From assembly GCA_033782935.1 (NCBI GenBank), contig JAWQEG010002492.1, forward strand, positions 62,001-126,000: DNA of 64,000 nucleotides, in the 5' to 3' direction. Each line of letters begins with the position of its first letter. Position 1 is the first letter of the stretch. This DNA comes from Petrolisthes cinctipes (Eukaryota > Arthropoda > Malacostraca > Decapoda > Porcellanidae). The notes under the pieces are model-generated. The model worked only from the letters and a program-made list of their open reading frames with translations. It ran no database searches and was not told the origin of the DNA. Positions 21,311-33,200 of this stretch are shown piece after piece. Both the position numbers and the translations under genes were made by a program.

Positions 21311-21900
21311 CAAGCCGAATATTTCCTTTCAATTCTTGCACTGTCCCTCCATTCCTTCGTGCTTACTGTCCCACCTCTCTATCTTCTCCCATTCTTCAAT
21401 TCTTCTACTTTCCCTCTATTTATTCTGTTCCCTTCGTTTGCTTTCCCACCTCTATTATATCTCCCCCCCCCACCCCTTTCAATTCTTCTACTTTATCTCT
21501 ATTCCTTCTGTTTCCTTCGTTTACTGTCCCACCTCTCTATCTTCTCCCATTCTTCAATTCTTCTACTTTCCCTCTATTCCTTCTGTTCCCTTCGTTTGCT
21601 GTCCCACCTTTCTATCTTCTCCCATTCTTCAATTCTTCTACTTTCCCTCTATTCTTTCTGTTCCCTTCGTTTGCTTTCCTACTTCTATTATATCTCCTCC
21701 CCCCCCCCTTTCAATTCTTCTACTATCCCTCTATTCTTTCTGTTTCCTTCTCCTTGTCCCTCCTTTCCTTCTACTTTCTTCGTGTTTGTTTGCTGTCAGA
21801 CCTCTCTCCCTCGTAGGTGGGTATTGGCTGTAGTGATGTGGGCAATACTTTATGGATTTTGGCGTCCCTTCGGTCCCAGCCACTTATAGCTTTCACTTCC
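21310..21900. repeat. CT-rich diverged tandem repeat
   Basis: Repeats of roughly 95 bp built from blocks such as CCCTCTATTCCTTCTGTTCC and TTTCAATTCTTCTAC. The long overlapping Pro/Ser/Phe/Leu ORFs in all plus frames are by-products. Shared with 39970-40520. Confidence 0.85.
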
Positions 21901-21950
21901 TCAACTGTCCATCTTTTCTTTCTATTTCCTTCCTGCTTGCTATCACCTTT

Positions 21951-22007
21951 TTCTGGCGCTATATGACCTCGCTGTTGCGGCGCCTAATATAAATAAATCA
22001 ATCAATC
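21951..22007 (+). repeat. Isolated CR1/L2-like 3' tail, copy A
   Basis: TTCTGGCGCTATATGACCTC, then GTTGCGGCGCC and an AATC-type repeat: a GGCGC/GCGCC stem followed by a short tandem tail. It equals the 3' end of the long element at 40607-45390 in copy B, without the 4.7-kb body. Confidence 0.75.
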
Positions 22008-22345
22008 ATGCTTGCTGTCCCACATTTCTTTCTCCTCCCCTTCTTCAATTTTTTTACTTTCCCTCTGTTCCTTCTGTTCCCTTCGTTTGCTTTCCCACTT
22101 CTATTATATCTCCTCCCCCCCCCTTTCAATTCTTCTACTATCCCTCTATTCCTTCTGTTCCCTTCGTTTGCTGTCCCACTTTTCTATCTTCTCCTCCTTC
22201 AATGTTTCTGCTTTCCCTCTATTCCTTCTGTTTCCTCCATTTGCTGTCCCACCTTTCTATCTCCTCCCCCCTCTTTCATTTCTTCTGCTTTCCCTCAGTT
22301 CCTTCTGTTCTCTTCGTGTTTCCTGCCCGTTCTCCCTCGTATCAA
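22008..22345. repeat. CT-rich diverged tandem repeat, second block
   Basis: Same family as 21310-21900. Matches 45393-45740 in copy B. Confidence 0.85.
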
Positions 22346-22550
22346 AGGGTCTTCTATTTTCCTTTTCAAATAATGTCTGCCTCACTTTGTTGTATTTCAT
22401 CTTTCTATATCGTGGAGTCAGAAAGGTCAATAAATAAAGAACACAAGTATATTTTATTGCACTGAGAAGCACTGGAATCGTTTTCTGAACAATAATTTAT
22501 TCTTCCCCAGAATATCAACTTTACCCCCACCAAGGACATTATAATTTTAG

Positions 22551-22757
22551 TTAAGGGGGTGCGGGAATAGGGAGACAGGCTGGGGGGTGCGGGAATAGGA
22601 GGACAGGCTTGGGGTGGGTAGAAAGCCTGTCCCCTATTCCTGCACCCCCCAAGCCTGTCCCCATACTCCCTCAAAACCCCCCAAACCTGTCCCCTAGTCC
22701 TGCACCCCCCTAAACCCTCCCAAGCCTGTCCCCCCCCCTATTTCAGCACTCCCTTAA
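22551..22757. mobile_element. TTAA hairpin MITE, G-rich family
   Basis: TTAA-flanked inverted repeat made of GGGGGTGCGGGAATAGGGGG / ACAGGCTTGGGG modules facing their complements. Non-coding, probably moved in trans by a TTAA-specific transposase. Confidence 0.75.
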
Positions 22758-22982
22758 ATTTGTTGGTTTTGTCTGTTTGACTTAGCAATGTTTCGCAAAA
22801 AAAAAAAAAAAAGTGTCAATGATTATAATTTTCCTTATCTAAGATGATGCTCGGGACTCTCACTTAATAATTAGAATATCTGATAGAGCCGAATCTAGAT
22901 GTGCTTCCATAACTATATATATATTATTTTGTGTGTGTTTGACGAGAGGATCAGTGTCACCTTTAGCCTAGTTCACCTCCAT

Positions 22983-23138
22983 TTAAGGACCCTGTGATCA
23001 TGTATGAAATTGGAGGCTTCTGCTGGTTCCTCCTAACTATGCCAAGAAACAAGCTCCTTCTATATAAGCAGTGTTTCGTGGCAATATATATAGTACTCAT
23101 CTATCTCCAATTTACTGACTACATCACAGGGCCCTTAA
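22983..23138. mobile_element. TTAA hairpin MITE, GGACCCTGTG family
   Basis: Near-palindromic 156 bp: TTAAGGACCCTGTGATCATG... facing ...CACAGGGCCCTTAA, each arm with the shared cleft motif (tCCTCC...TGCCA.GAAACA). Its right TTAA is also the left TTAA of the next MITE. Confidence 0.8.
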
Positions 23139-23303
23139 GGTGGTAATTCGTTTTTGGTACATTGGAGTGCCTTGATTCTTCCAAAGTATGTATGCTAGGA
23201 AACAGGACCAGAAGAGCAAAAATAAATAATGAAGTTCTGTTGCTTGGAATAGTTTGAAGGATTTAGCTGCTCCAGAGTTACCAGCACAAAATTTCCCCCT
23301 TAA
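23135..23303. mobile_element. TTAA hairpin MITE, GGTACATTGG family
   Basis: About 169 bp, TTAA both ends, arms TTGGAGTGCCTTGATTC and GTTTGAAGGATT facing each other, loop with AAAAATAAT. Shares TTAA 23135-23138 with the preceding MITE. Confidence 0.8.
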
Positions 23304-23347
23304 TGAAATATATACCAAGTACTCGGATCCTAGGCTACATGCAGGTC

Positions 23348-23566
23348 TTAAGGGGGTGCGGGAATAGGGGGACAGGTTTGCAGGGGGGGAGGGTGCGTTT
23401 TTTTTTTTTGGGGGGGGCGGAAGTAGGGGGACAGGCTTGGGAGAGGGGGGGGGTGCGGGTATAGGGGACAGGCTTTCTACCCACCCCAAGCCTGTCCCCC
23501 TATTCTGGCACCCCCTCCAGTCCCCCCCCCCCAAAGCCTGTCCCCTACTCCCGTTCCATCCCTTAA
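23348..23566. mobile_element. TTAA hairpin MITE, G-rich family
   Basis: TTAAGGGGGTGCGGG... to ...CATCCCTTAA, inverted GGGGACAGGCTT modules. Partly preserved in copy B at 46880-47027. Confidence 0.75.
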
Positions 23567-23635
23567 TCACTCTCAATATTTAATAACTTATCACGTCACG
23601 AGGTCTAAGTAAGAATCAACACAACATTAATAGGA

Positions 23636-23803
23636 TATATGGTATAATGTTTTGGGTGGTAAATCTGGAACAACTGATTCCTTCAAACTATTCCAGGCAA
23701 CAAATAGATACCATTATTTTTCATCATCTGGGTGTGTTTCCTGGCATACTTTGGAGGAATCAAGAAGCTCCATGCACTCTATATCAAAAGTATATTATCC
23801 CCT
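23636..23803. mobile_element. Hairpin MITE, GGTACATTGG family, reverse
   Basis: Reverse-orientation copy (GGTAAATCTGGAACAACTGATT ... CTTTGGAGGAATCAAG ... AAAAGTATATTATC). Terminal TTAA degraded. Same locus in copy B at 47096-47259. Confidence 0.75.
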
Positions 23804-23909
23804 AATTAACCTCTTGCACAATCATGGTAACAAAACAAAACAACTGAACCAGAAAAGTAATAAATGCAACTCCTCAATCCAGTTTCAGATAATCACAGTT
23901 CGTATTATT

Positions 23910-23914
23910 GTGTG

Positions 23915-23968
<54 letters not shown>

Positions 23969-24028
23969 ATCTCGAAGGTATAATGCATAATAAATGTATG
24001 CTTTTAGATATCTGGGATCGCGTGCATG

Positions 24029-24077
<49 letters not shown>

Positions 24078-24160
24078 TTATGATTGTGTGTGTGTGTGTG
24101 TGATTGTGATTGTGATTGTGATTGTGTGTGTATGTGTGTGTGTGTGTGCACGCCATGAGA
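23910..24160. repeat. (TG)n microsatellites
   Basis: Three GT-rich runs (about 23926-23967, 24037-24075, 24084-24148), giving spurious Val/Cys and Thr/His ORFs. The right end of copy A lies here. Confidence 0.95.
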
Positions 24161-24359
24161 CTGCATAGATACATATATTTTAGTAATGTATAATGACATA
24201 GACTATACTTGGGGAAAATACTATTATCAGCATTAGCATTATAATACACTGGTGATCAATTGACAGTAACATTATGTATATACAGTATATATATATATGG
24301 TTATAAATACTACCACTTATATACAGTAAACTACGGTAGGTTTGCGTGCGTAGACTAGG

Positions 24360-24520
24360 TTAAGGGGAGAGTATACTTTTGGTACATTGGAGTGTCTTGA
24401 TTCCTCCAAAGTATGCCAGGAAACAGAACCAGATTAGCAAATATACTGGTGGCCTGTTGCTTGGAATAGTTTGGAGGAATCAGTTGCTCCAGATTTACCA
24501 ACACTGTATTACCCACTTAA
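24360..24520. mobile_element. TTAA hairpin MITE, GGTACATTGG family
   Basis: 161 bp with TTAA at both ends; arms carry TTGATTCCTCCAAAGTATGC and its complement. Confidence 0.85.
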
Positions 24521-25297
24521 TATACTGTTCACTTAGTCTAGAAAGTATCCGTGCATACTCTAGTCAGCTCTGAACATTTAAGACCAGCGGTGATTAATAT
24601 TTAGATGTGTCAGTTGTTCCTGCTTAATCAATGTGTGTATAATTATATGTAACAAGTTGAAAGCATCACTCGTTCACATCCTTCATCGATACTTTCTGGA
24701 GCGAGTGTAAAGTGAGAGACAAAAGTCGTGGCATGGTCCTGTCTGATAAATTCCCAAACATAATGAACCATACTGATGCCCCAAACTACAGCTAAAAACA
24801 CCGAGATCAAAATAAGGGTTCGTTTATTATGGTACTAAATGTTTTCACCTAATTCCTGAACGTAACTTTTGTCTTTCATTATATACAGAGTGACAGTCCA
24901 AAGTCCTGCTGCATGTGGTTGTTGGATGATCATTCTATATACCCGGTACCATATTCCTTCAAGAAGCGACTCGTTGAGGAGACAGCACTTTGGTTAGCGA
25001 GTGTTGCAGTAGGATTAGTTGTATTTTGCATTAAAACAAATTTAACTTCTTCATTAAACTTTTGATAAAGCTACAAATTACAGTAATTCTAAGGCTAATT
25101 TTACTAAAGACACACAATAGTACATTATAGCATAAAATGAATCCAAGATCTGGAAACTAAGAACTATACACACATCATTAAAATTATCATGAATAACTTC
25201 ACAAACATTATTATTAGTGACTGACTAATCTAATCACAAAATACATATATTATAATAATATTATTATTACAGTACACAAGGAACAGGAGAATATGAA
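24521..25297. other. Intergenic sequence downstream of gene Y
   Basis: No gene or clear repeat recognised. AT-rich; should contain the 3' untranslated region of gene Y close to 25297. Confidence 0.5.
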
Positions 25298-27213
25298 TTA
25301 GGGGCTCCCGTATATCATCATCTTGCAAATGCATATGTTTAGAGTGCCCTGGTTGTACATAGTGATGTAGCGACCCACAAGATTCACTGTAAAGAGAAAT
25401 GGTCATTATAGATACAAGCGAACTGTTGTAAAGTTCTTGATACACATCCATGGGAGTATCTTAGGGAAACATGGGACAGCTTCCCAGTATAGTCTTAAGG
25501 GGAGATTATTTTGTTGGTGAATTGGATGAAGGTCTATGATTCCTCCAAACTATGCCATGAAACAGATCCCCCATCGTCTGTTTCCTGGCATAGTTGGGAG
25601 GAATCAGTAGCCCTTCAATTTACAAAAAAAGAGAATCTCCTCTTAAGGGGTGAGGGAGCAGGGGACAGGCTTGGGGGGGGGGGGGAGTGGGAGGGTGCTG
25701 TAATAGGGGGACAGGCTTGGGGTGGGTAGAAAGCCTCTAACCTATTCCCGTACCCCCCTAACCACCCTCCCTCCAAGCCTGTCCCCCTACTCCAGCACCC
25801 CCCCCAAGCCTGTCCCCCTAATCCCGCACCCCCCAAACCCCCTCCCCCAAGCCTGTCCCCCTACTCCCGCACCCCCCCGACCATCCCAAAATCCCCCTCA
25901 AGCCTGTCCCCCTATTCCCGCACCCCCTTAAGGAATCAATGGCCTTTAATGTTAATCTGCCAATTGTAGGTATTCCTCAACTTGTCAACATTCACCTCAG
26001 CCCTTAACTTGATACCCACAAGAGAGCTGTATCCCCTTCACTTGGGTCATTTTTTTGTGGTCGTAATATTATCAGATTGTCAAAGGAAAAGAAAGACATT
26101 TTATCTTCTTTCCCTCCCACCCCCACCCCCAACCAGGCCCCACTTTGTTTACGTGCAATGGAGAGACGAACACTTAGCGAGACTTGATTGTTTTTTCTGT
26201 TTGAATGTGAACCATGAAAATATTAGCCAGAAATAACAGAATGGTCTCTCTCTCTCTCACACTATTTCAGAAGTTACTCTCCTGCCCACAACAGAAGAGA
26301 TTTAGACTTCAACGTACAGTCGGCGGCAAAAGTCCTGTCGCCTCACTTGCTTCATCGAGGCAAGCAATGTTGATAGACTCGAGATTATTAGGTGTAAAAA
26401 CCGTGCGTATTTCTCGAGTCCATGAATTCTGTGTGTCTCATTGAAGCAGGTGAGGCGACAAGACTTCTGCCGCCGACTGTACACTCGTGATACATAATTT
26501 CTGACCAGAGTGTGAGGAGCAGAAAAAAAGCTTCGAATCGAATGGTATTGTTCATTTCCCCACCCAGTACACCTATAGAGGCTGAGTTCGAATGCAGGGT
26601 ATCGTGTGTGTTGTTGTGCCTGCCGTTCGTCTTTGGTCAGAAATTACGTATCACGAGTTGTACTGTGACACTGAGATAACAAACACACTTAAGGAACCTG
26701 TGATCGTGTATACATAAAATTGGAGACTCCTGATTCCTCTTGACCATGCCACGAAACAAGCTCCTTCCTTCCCTATAGGTGGCAATATATGAAGGACTAA
26801 TTTGTCTGCAACATTTTAGACTACATCACAGGGTCCCTTAATTAAGAACTTATGAAATTATCACTTACCATCATCATATCTCTTGTAGGGAAAGGGACCG
26901 TAGCTTTCTTCATCAAAAATAAACAGAGTGTCAGTCGAATCTCCGTTGTTGCCGATCTGTACCAAGTAGTGGCTTCAGTATTAGTTTAAGGGGGGGAGGG
27001 GTTTAGGGGGGTGCGGGAATAGGGGGACAGGCTTGGGGGGGTGGGAGGGTTTAGGAGTGTGTGGGAGTAGGGGGACAGGCTAGGGGGGGGGAGGGGGGGT
27101 TAAGGGGGTGCGGGAATAGGGTACAGGATTTCTACCCATCCCTAGCCTGTCCCCCTATTCCCGCACCCCCCTAACCCCCCCCCAGACTGTCCCCCTATTC
27201 TTGCACCCTCTTA

Positions 27214-27268
<55 letters not shown>

Positions 27269-30200
27269 CACTTTGGGGCTACTGAGTTCTCCAAACTATG
27301 TCATGCAGGATACAGGCTGCTGCTGTATACGAGTAGGAGATGTGTTTTGCAGCGTAGTTTGGAGGAATCGGAAGGCCTCCAATTTGACTATGAGAGTACA
27401 GTCGTGGTCAAAAATAATCATCCATATAGGGGTAACTCACGTAAGATTTTGACAGCTTCCCTCTGTTCCTTAGCTGATAAACTTTCCAATAAATATATAG
27501 GTTAAGTACCATCGTTTAATTTACTACAAGCAGCTACACACTACTTAAAACAATAACATTATATGTGAACATGAAAACATTAAACAGCAAATTGTTAAAG
27601 TTACCCATATGTGGATGATTATTATTGACTACGTCTGTATCTTTTCCATACCTTGTTGTGCTTTATGCATCAAGAACACGAGAGGAGTTTCCAATACGGG
27701 TTGACATACAGTATATTATATGTTACTGTCAATATCTAAACCTAGACAATTTGTAAAGTGACTGTGAACTTTTGAGGCAATATGTGAATTGCCTGATTCA
27801 CCCAGTCACTTTAGAAATCAGCTAATATTTTCAGACAATTTACAAAGTGACTAAAATTCTTATTTATTTTCTTGACAGTTTGCAACACCGTCATGAACTT
27901 ATGGTTTCAATTCAATTAAGATAAAAAATAAAGATGGAGATGGAAGGAGGTGATGTTATCACATAAGCTATGAATATCATAAACAAACTGTATAAAAACG
28001 TGTTACCTTGAAGATCTTGTAAACTGCGTCAGTAAGTTGTGACAGAAATTTTTGTTGTTGTGTTTTTGAAAACAGGGCAACGCAGAATAAATTATTGTAA
28101 TCTGATAGGGCCTAACACAATCTCTTGATCCCTTCCTTGTCAGAAAATTGGGAAAGAGTTACAGCTCATTCTCTATTGATGAGCTTTGCATTAGGAAAAT
28201 AGGAATCCTGTTATAAAGAGTATGAAAGTTCAAGATTCCCAAGTATTTTTATTTGAATAGGGAAATTGTTCTCAAGAAAATAATCTATATACTACGTTGT
28301 TATGAACTAAATTGTGTTATCATCATGTTTATTATTAAGATCTCCGAGGGAAAACGTCTCTGTTCAAATTGTTAATTAATTTATGAGAGGAACAATAATT
28401 TACTTTGAGCACAAATGATCGGAAATATAATAATCACAGTCAGTCGCAACTCACATATATCTCGAAATTGTGGGACATATATCCATGTGGTGCAATGAGG
28501 CGGTACAGCATGAGAGTTGTGATAGTGCGTGGAGCTCCCAGGTCCACTCGTACCCTCTGATTACTACGATCTACGACACAGGGGCAGTCAGTGACTTGGG
28601 GCCAGCAATACAACGCACCCATCTCTCCAATCTGACCAGTTGCCACCATGGATATATAGTTAGATGAGGGACAGGAAAAGGAGAGTATATTGTTTTAGCA
28701 TCATGTACACACACAAAGATAAAAATTCGTTATGAAAGGGAGGTGCATGGAATGGTATTATACTACGAGACCTTTGAGGAGTTAGTTAAAGTTACAAATT
28801 AATGCAGTGTATAGAAAGAATGTGAGGGTAAAGAGTGGCAAGGGTTTGTTGGGGTTTTGGGGGGTGCGGGAGAAGGGGGACAGGCTTGGGGGGGGGGGGT
28901 TTAAGGGGGTGCGGGAGTAAGGGACAGGCTTAGGGGGGGGGGGGGTTACGGGGGTGCGGGAATAGGGGACAGACTTTCTACCCACCTCAAGCCTTTCCCC
29001 CTATTCCCGCACCCCCCAAACCCCCCCAAGCCTGTCCCCTACTCCCGCACCCCCTTAAGCTATTCTTATCTATTCTAAAATGTTCTATGGAGAGGTATTC
29101 AAAATCCATTTTATTATCCTGACCATAAAAGACAACCTGCATGGTATAGCATCTTGAGAATGAGACAGGGACTGGTTTTCATTTTTGGAAATTCCTGTAT
29201 TCTACGCTGTCAAAATAGCGTGTTGGTTGGAGGTGTAGCATTGTATTAACCCTCATGTTAGAAACCGTAACATATCGAGTGGTTAGATACATTAGCTGAC
29301 ACAGAACATTTATCCCATGAATTTGGAATAAGCTGCTAAATCTAGAAGTCTTATCTTAACCCTATCACCCTTCTTGATAAGAGTCCTCAAGACCCCTATT
29401 GTGGGTAGAATTTGCCATTACTCCTCTCTGTGTGACACGTTTCACACGTCTCTTCGTAGCTCCAGTCTTCGCTACTATCGAAACGATAAGTTCGCACAGA
29501 GTATTTTTTCGTGGGCCGCCGCCTAAATATTTGTGTTTAGATGATTATTCTATGATTATTCTTTTATTATTCTATGATTTACTATGTTATTCTATTTTGT
29601 TGTATCACCACGGTCTAGTGCCCGTAGACATTATGGTGAGAATATGACGCTACCTAGTGCCCGTAGGTACAGTCATTGTATTATAACTGATATTATAACT
29701 AAGATCATAACTAAGGTCATAACTAATTATTAGTTTGTGTTCTTTCTCTATGTTGTAGGTTTATTTATAATAAACTTCACACTCCGCTCGGTTTTCTGTC
29801 CCGAGTCGGCTTATCTATGGAGGTCTGATTATTTTTGTTTGTTTAGGACCTCTCAGATCAGTTGTGTGCGGCCCACATTATCTTCACAACTTTTGTTTAT
29901 AGTCCCTATTCGTAGTTTAGTCAATTCACGGGGAAAAGTATGCTCATTGTTTTACTACTTACGGGTTTTACCTACTTGCATGCCCTATTTGCTTGACTTG
30001 GGTGAAAGAAGCTAAGGCGGTCCCTTCAGCTTCTCGCCCTTTTTGCACTTCACTCTCCCTTTTACGTAAGGCTTGGGCTAGGACCAAAAGGGCGTCCTTG
30101 TCTAGGCAAGTAACGAACGCAACCGGCTCCCGTTCCTTTGGCTCCTGGTGCCCCTTCTTATACAAGGGGTTCAGTTGCCACTGATCGGTCGACAGCCCCC

Positions 30201-33200
30201 CTATTAAGGGAGTTCCCTTCAGGAACGCAGGTTGCTATCAGTGGGGACCACACGTTGACGTTTCTTTCACGTGCCACTGATCGCAGGGTTACCTCCTTTA
30301 GAGAGGCTCCCTAGCGAGGGAAACACCCAACTCATACCACCTACAGTGGCTTAGGTTGAGGTAGTTTCCCCAGGACGTCAACCCCACCCCTGGCCTTACC
30401 CTAGGGGTGGGTAGTCACATCTAGCGAGGAAAACACCCAACTCATACCACCTACAGTGGCTCAGGTTGAGGTAGTTTCCCCAGGACGTCAACCCCACCCC
30501 TGGCCTTACCCTAGGGGTGGGTAGTCACATGAGCACACAGTCAGGTCAGTCTGACCTTCGTACTTTTGTAGCGCTGGTGGAGGTACACCAGGGAGCCGGT
30601 TCGGTAGTACCTCCCTCCTCACGTACCTCCCCCCCGGTCAATTCCGGTGTTCCGAACCTCGCCCATATGATAACATAGCTTATCTGGGTCTGGGATGACC
30701 CCATTCACGACATTCGGGAATTTTTTCCTCACCCAGCTCCTCTTTCATGCCTTTTCTCCTGTTCATATTACGATTCCTTTCGTTCCTTCCACGTCTCTTA
30801 CGGGTCCGACCTCGTCTCTTACAAGTCGAGTCCCGTGTCCTCCCTCACTAACGGTTCCTTCCCCACTTCATCCGGCTCCTCCAGTTCCTGCCCCGCTCTC
30901 TACTACTCGCTCTCTTCCCCCCACCCCCTCACGCTCGTCACCCTGTCACTCAGTCTCCCTCCCATACACCTCCCCTTCCTCCCTCATCGGCTCAGTTATC
31001 TGTTATCATTCCTTCTACCCAGAGTCTATTTACATACTGTTTTGCCTCGTCCCTACCCGCCTTTTCCTCACGGTTCCGATTCTTCTCTTCGTTTTTCTTC
31101 TACTGCTGTCATTGATTTTCAACAGTCAATTATTCCTTCTTCTGTTTTTCATCCTTTTCTTTCCCGTCCTCTTCCACTCCCTTCTTCCCCCCCATTGGCT
31201 CACACCTCTCATATTCCGGTTACTGTGAGGTCCTCCCCTCCTCCCCGTCATCTCCTTCCTGCTTATCAGCTGCCTGCCTCTTCTGTCACTCTCCCTCCCG
31301 TTATTACCCATTCTATTTCTACCTCGGTTCCTCTCCCTTCGGTTCCGGGTCCCTCAGTTTCTCTCCCTCCTCCTTTTATTACTCTTGAATGGGGCTCTCT
31401 CCCACCTTCTTACTCAGTACTACGGATGGATGGGAAGTTGGTCGCCCTCTGTCCTGTATCTACGGACACGTCACGCCTGCGACAGGACGTGAATGTTGTT
31501 TTGTGCCAGGATACCTCGGAAAATGAGAGTACAAATTATCTTTGTAAAACCAAGCCAGTGGCTGAGAGTTCCCTTCAGGAACTGAAGTCGTCATCAGCAA
31601 GTATACCTCGATAGTCGCAACCTCGAGCTGCTCTTTAATACTATCACTACTACTCATTTGTACGACCTTCAACCATTTTTGGTTCCTCCATGGCTGTGGG
31701 CAAAATATGGATCAACCTTCCCGCCTCTAGGTTACCACGGGGTGTATGGATTCCATGACACCCCGTCTATTACCTACGATTAGACTCAATCAGTAATAAA
31801 ACTGCTTAGAGTACAATAGCGGGAGGTGGGTTACTCTCTAACCCCTTTTGAGAGTTCCTTTCAGGAACCTAGGTTGTCCTCAGCAGGGGGATTCATAGTA
31901 GTTGCCAGACTCGTGCAGTGGTGAAAAGAAATAGCCTTAAACTTTCACCACTGCTCCATTATGCAACTCTCACCGCCCCCCCCCCCCCCACCATAGTTTC
32001 GTTCTTCATCAGCTGATTGGGTCGAATCAGGGTCAACCTTCCCACCCCTGGGCTGTGCCTCGTGGTGGGTGGGTGCGTCCCATAGCAAACATATACTACC
32101 TCCAGTGAGTATCAGACAGGAGTTACCCAGGTAGAGGTGCATAAGGATGCGGATATAATCCATCCTCACTTTTCGCACACTTACTCCTAGGTCATTTATG
32201 TTGATCTTCACACATTCAGGGAATTCCCACATTTTGCACCCCGGGTTTATCTGGGCCGGGGATAACCCTGTCTTCTGGCCTCTTTTATGAAACTAAGCCA
32301 GTTGCCTGGGGCTCAGCTCGTCCTCTCAAATAACACTGGCTACGACTTTTTAGAGGTTCGCCGTACTACTCGGGCAACACCGGGTTTGAGGTAACCCTCC
32401 TTCAATGTCACCTCGCCTTTGTCTTCCCAGAATGGTGGGAACTGCCTCAACAGTGGTGGGATGCACCAATGGTGTTAGCTACGGCCATCACCAAGACTGA
32501 AGAAGTGGGCTGGGATCCAAACCACCTAATACTTCCTTCTCAGTCATCCTACCTACATCAGGACAACCTCGCCCTGCGATCAACCTGTTATGTCCTGGAC
32601 CACATAGGGTTCATCACGTCCTTATTGTTGGTCCTTACAATGTCAGTGACTTCTACCCTCATTACATTGGGAGCGAGGTCTTACCACCTCACTAAATGAG
32701 TGTCATCACTTTCACGCGACATTCCCATACCAGGCAATGTTGTATTGTATTTTGACCTTTCCCTCACCTTCTCCAGGTGTCAAGGAGTATCACGGTTGGT
32801 GAGCATATTTTTCGCAGCCCTGGTTATTCCTCACAGGTGGTTAAAATGCCATCGATTGTACCTGATGGTCAACCAATGGGTAACTATCATTCCTCAGATC
32901 TTTCCGAAAAGGGCTCCTCGGTTCCTCATTAGAGTATTAAGCCAATTGGTTTAAATTGGAATTCCCGGTTTGACAGGTCACGTGGCTGCCCACAACTACG
33001 TACATTGTGGTTTAGCAGACACCTCTGACGGAGGGTGGGGCTTTCAATCTACCCAAGAACACCAACAGTCTGGAGAGTGGGACAAACACATAATTATAAA
33101 AAAAAAAAAAAAAAATTCTCCTGTTTCTACTTTTAAACCCTCATTTGTTTATTACGTCTGATATCTTCAAGGTGGACAACTCCTCCATTGAGATATATCA

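Larger units (their letters stand above)
15440..24075. repeat. Segmental duplication copy A
   Basis: Matches 36663-47530 in the same order and orientation: a short left block, a 30-bp minisatellite, two gene exons, 3' flanks, CT-rich tracts, MITEs and a TG microsatellite. Copy A has two insertions that copy B lacks (15488-17398 and 19007-20885) and lacks two that B has. Boundaries are by eye. Confidence 0.85.

Noticed and set aside
21336..22437. Long overlapping Ser/Phe/Leu/Pro ORFs as membrane proteins
   Set aside because: They come from CT-rich tandem repeats open in all three plus frames; no start context, splice signals or conserved motifs.
23885..24249. Val/Cys- and Thr/His-rich ORFs
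   Set aside because: Translations of TG/CA microsatellites; the same applies at 44537-45034, 61913-62242 and 62942-63479.
26482..26664. tRNA-like GAGTTCGAATGC in a MITE
   Set aside because: Resembles a T-arm/B box but no A box, acceptor stem or anticodon arm could be built; the element is bounded by TA and inverted repeats.
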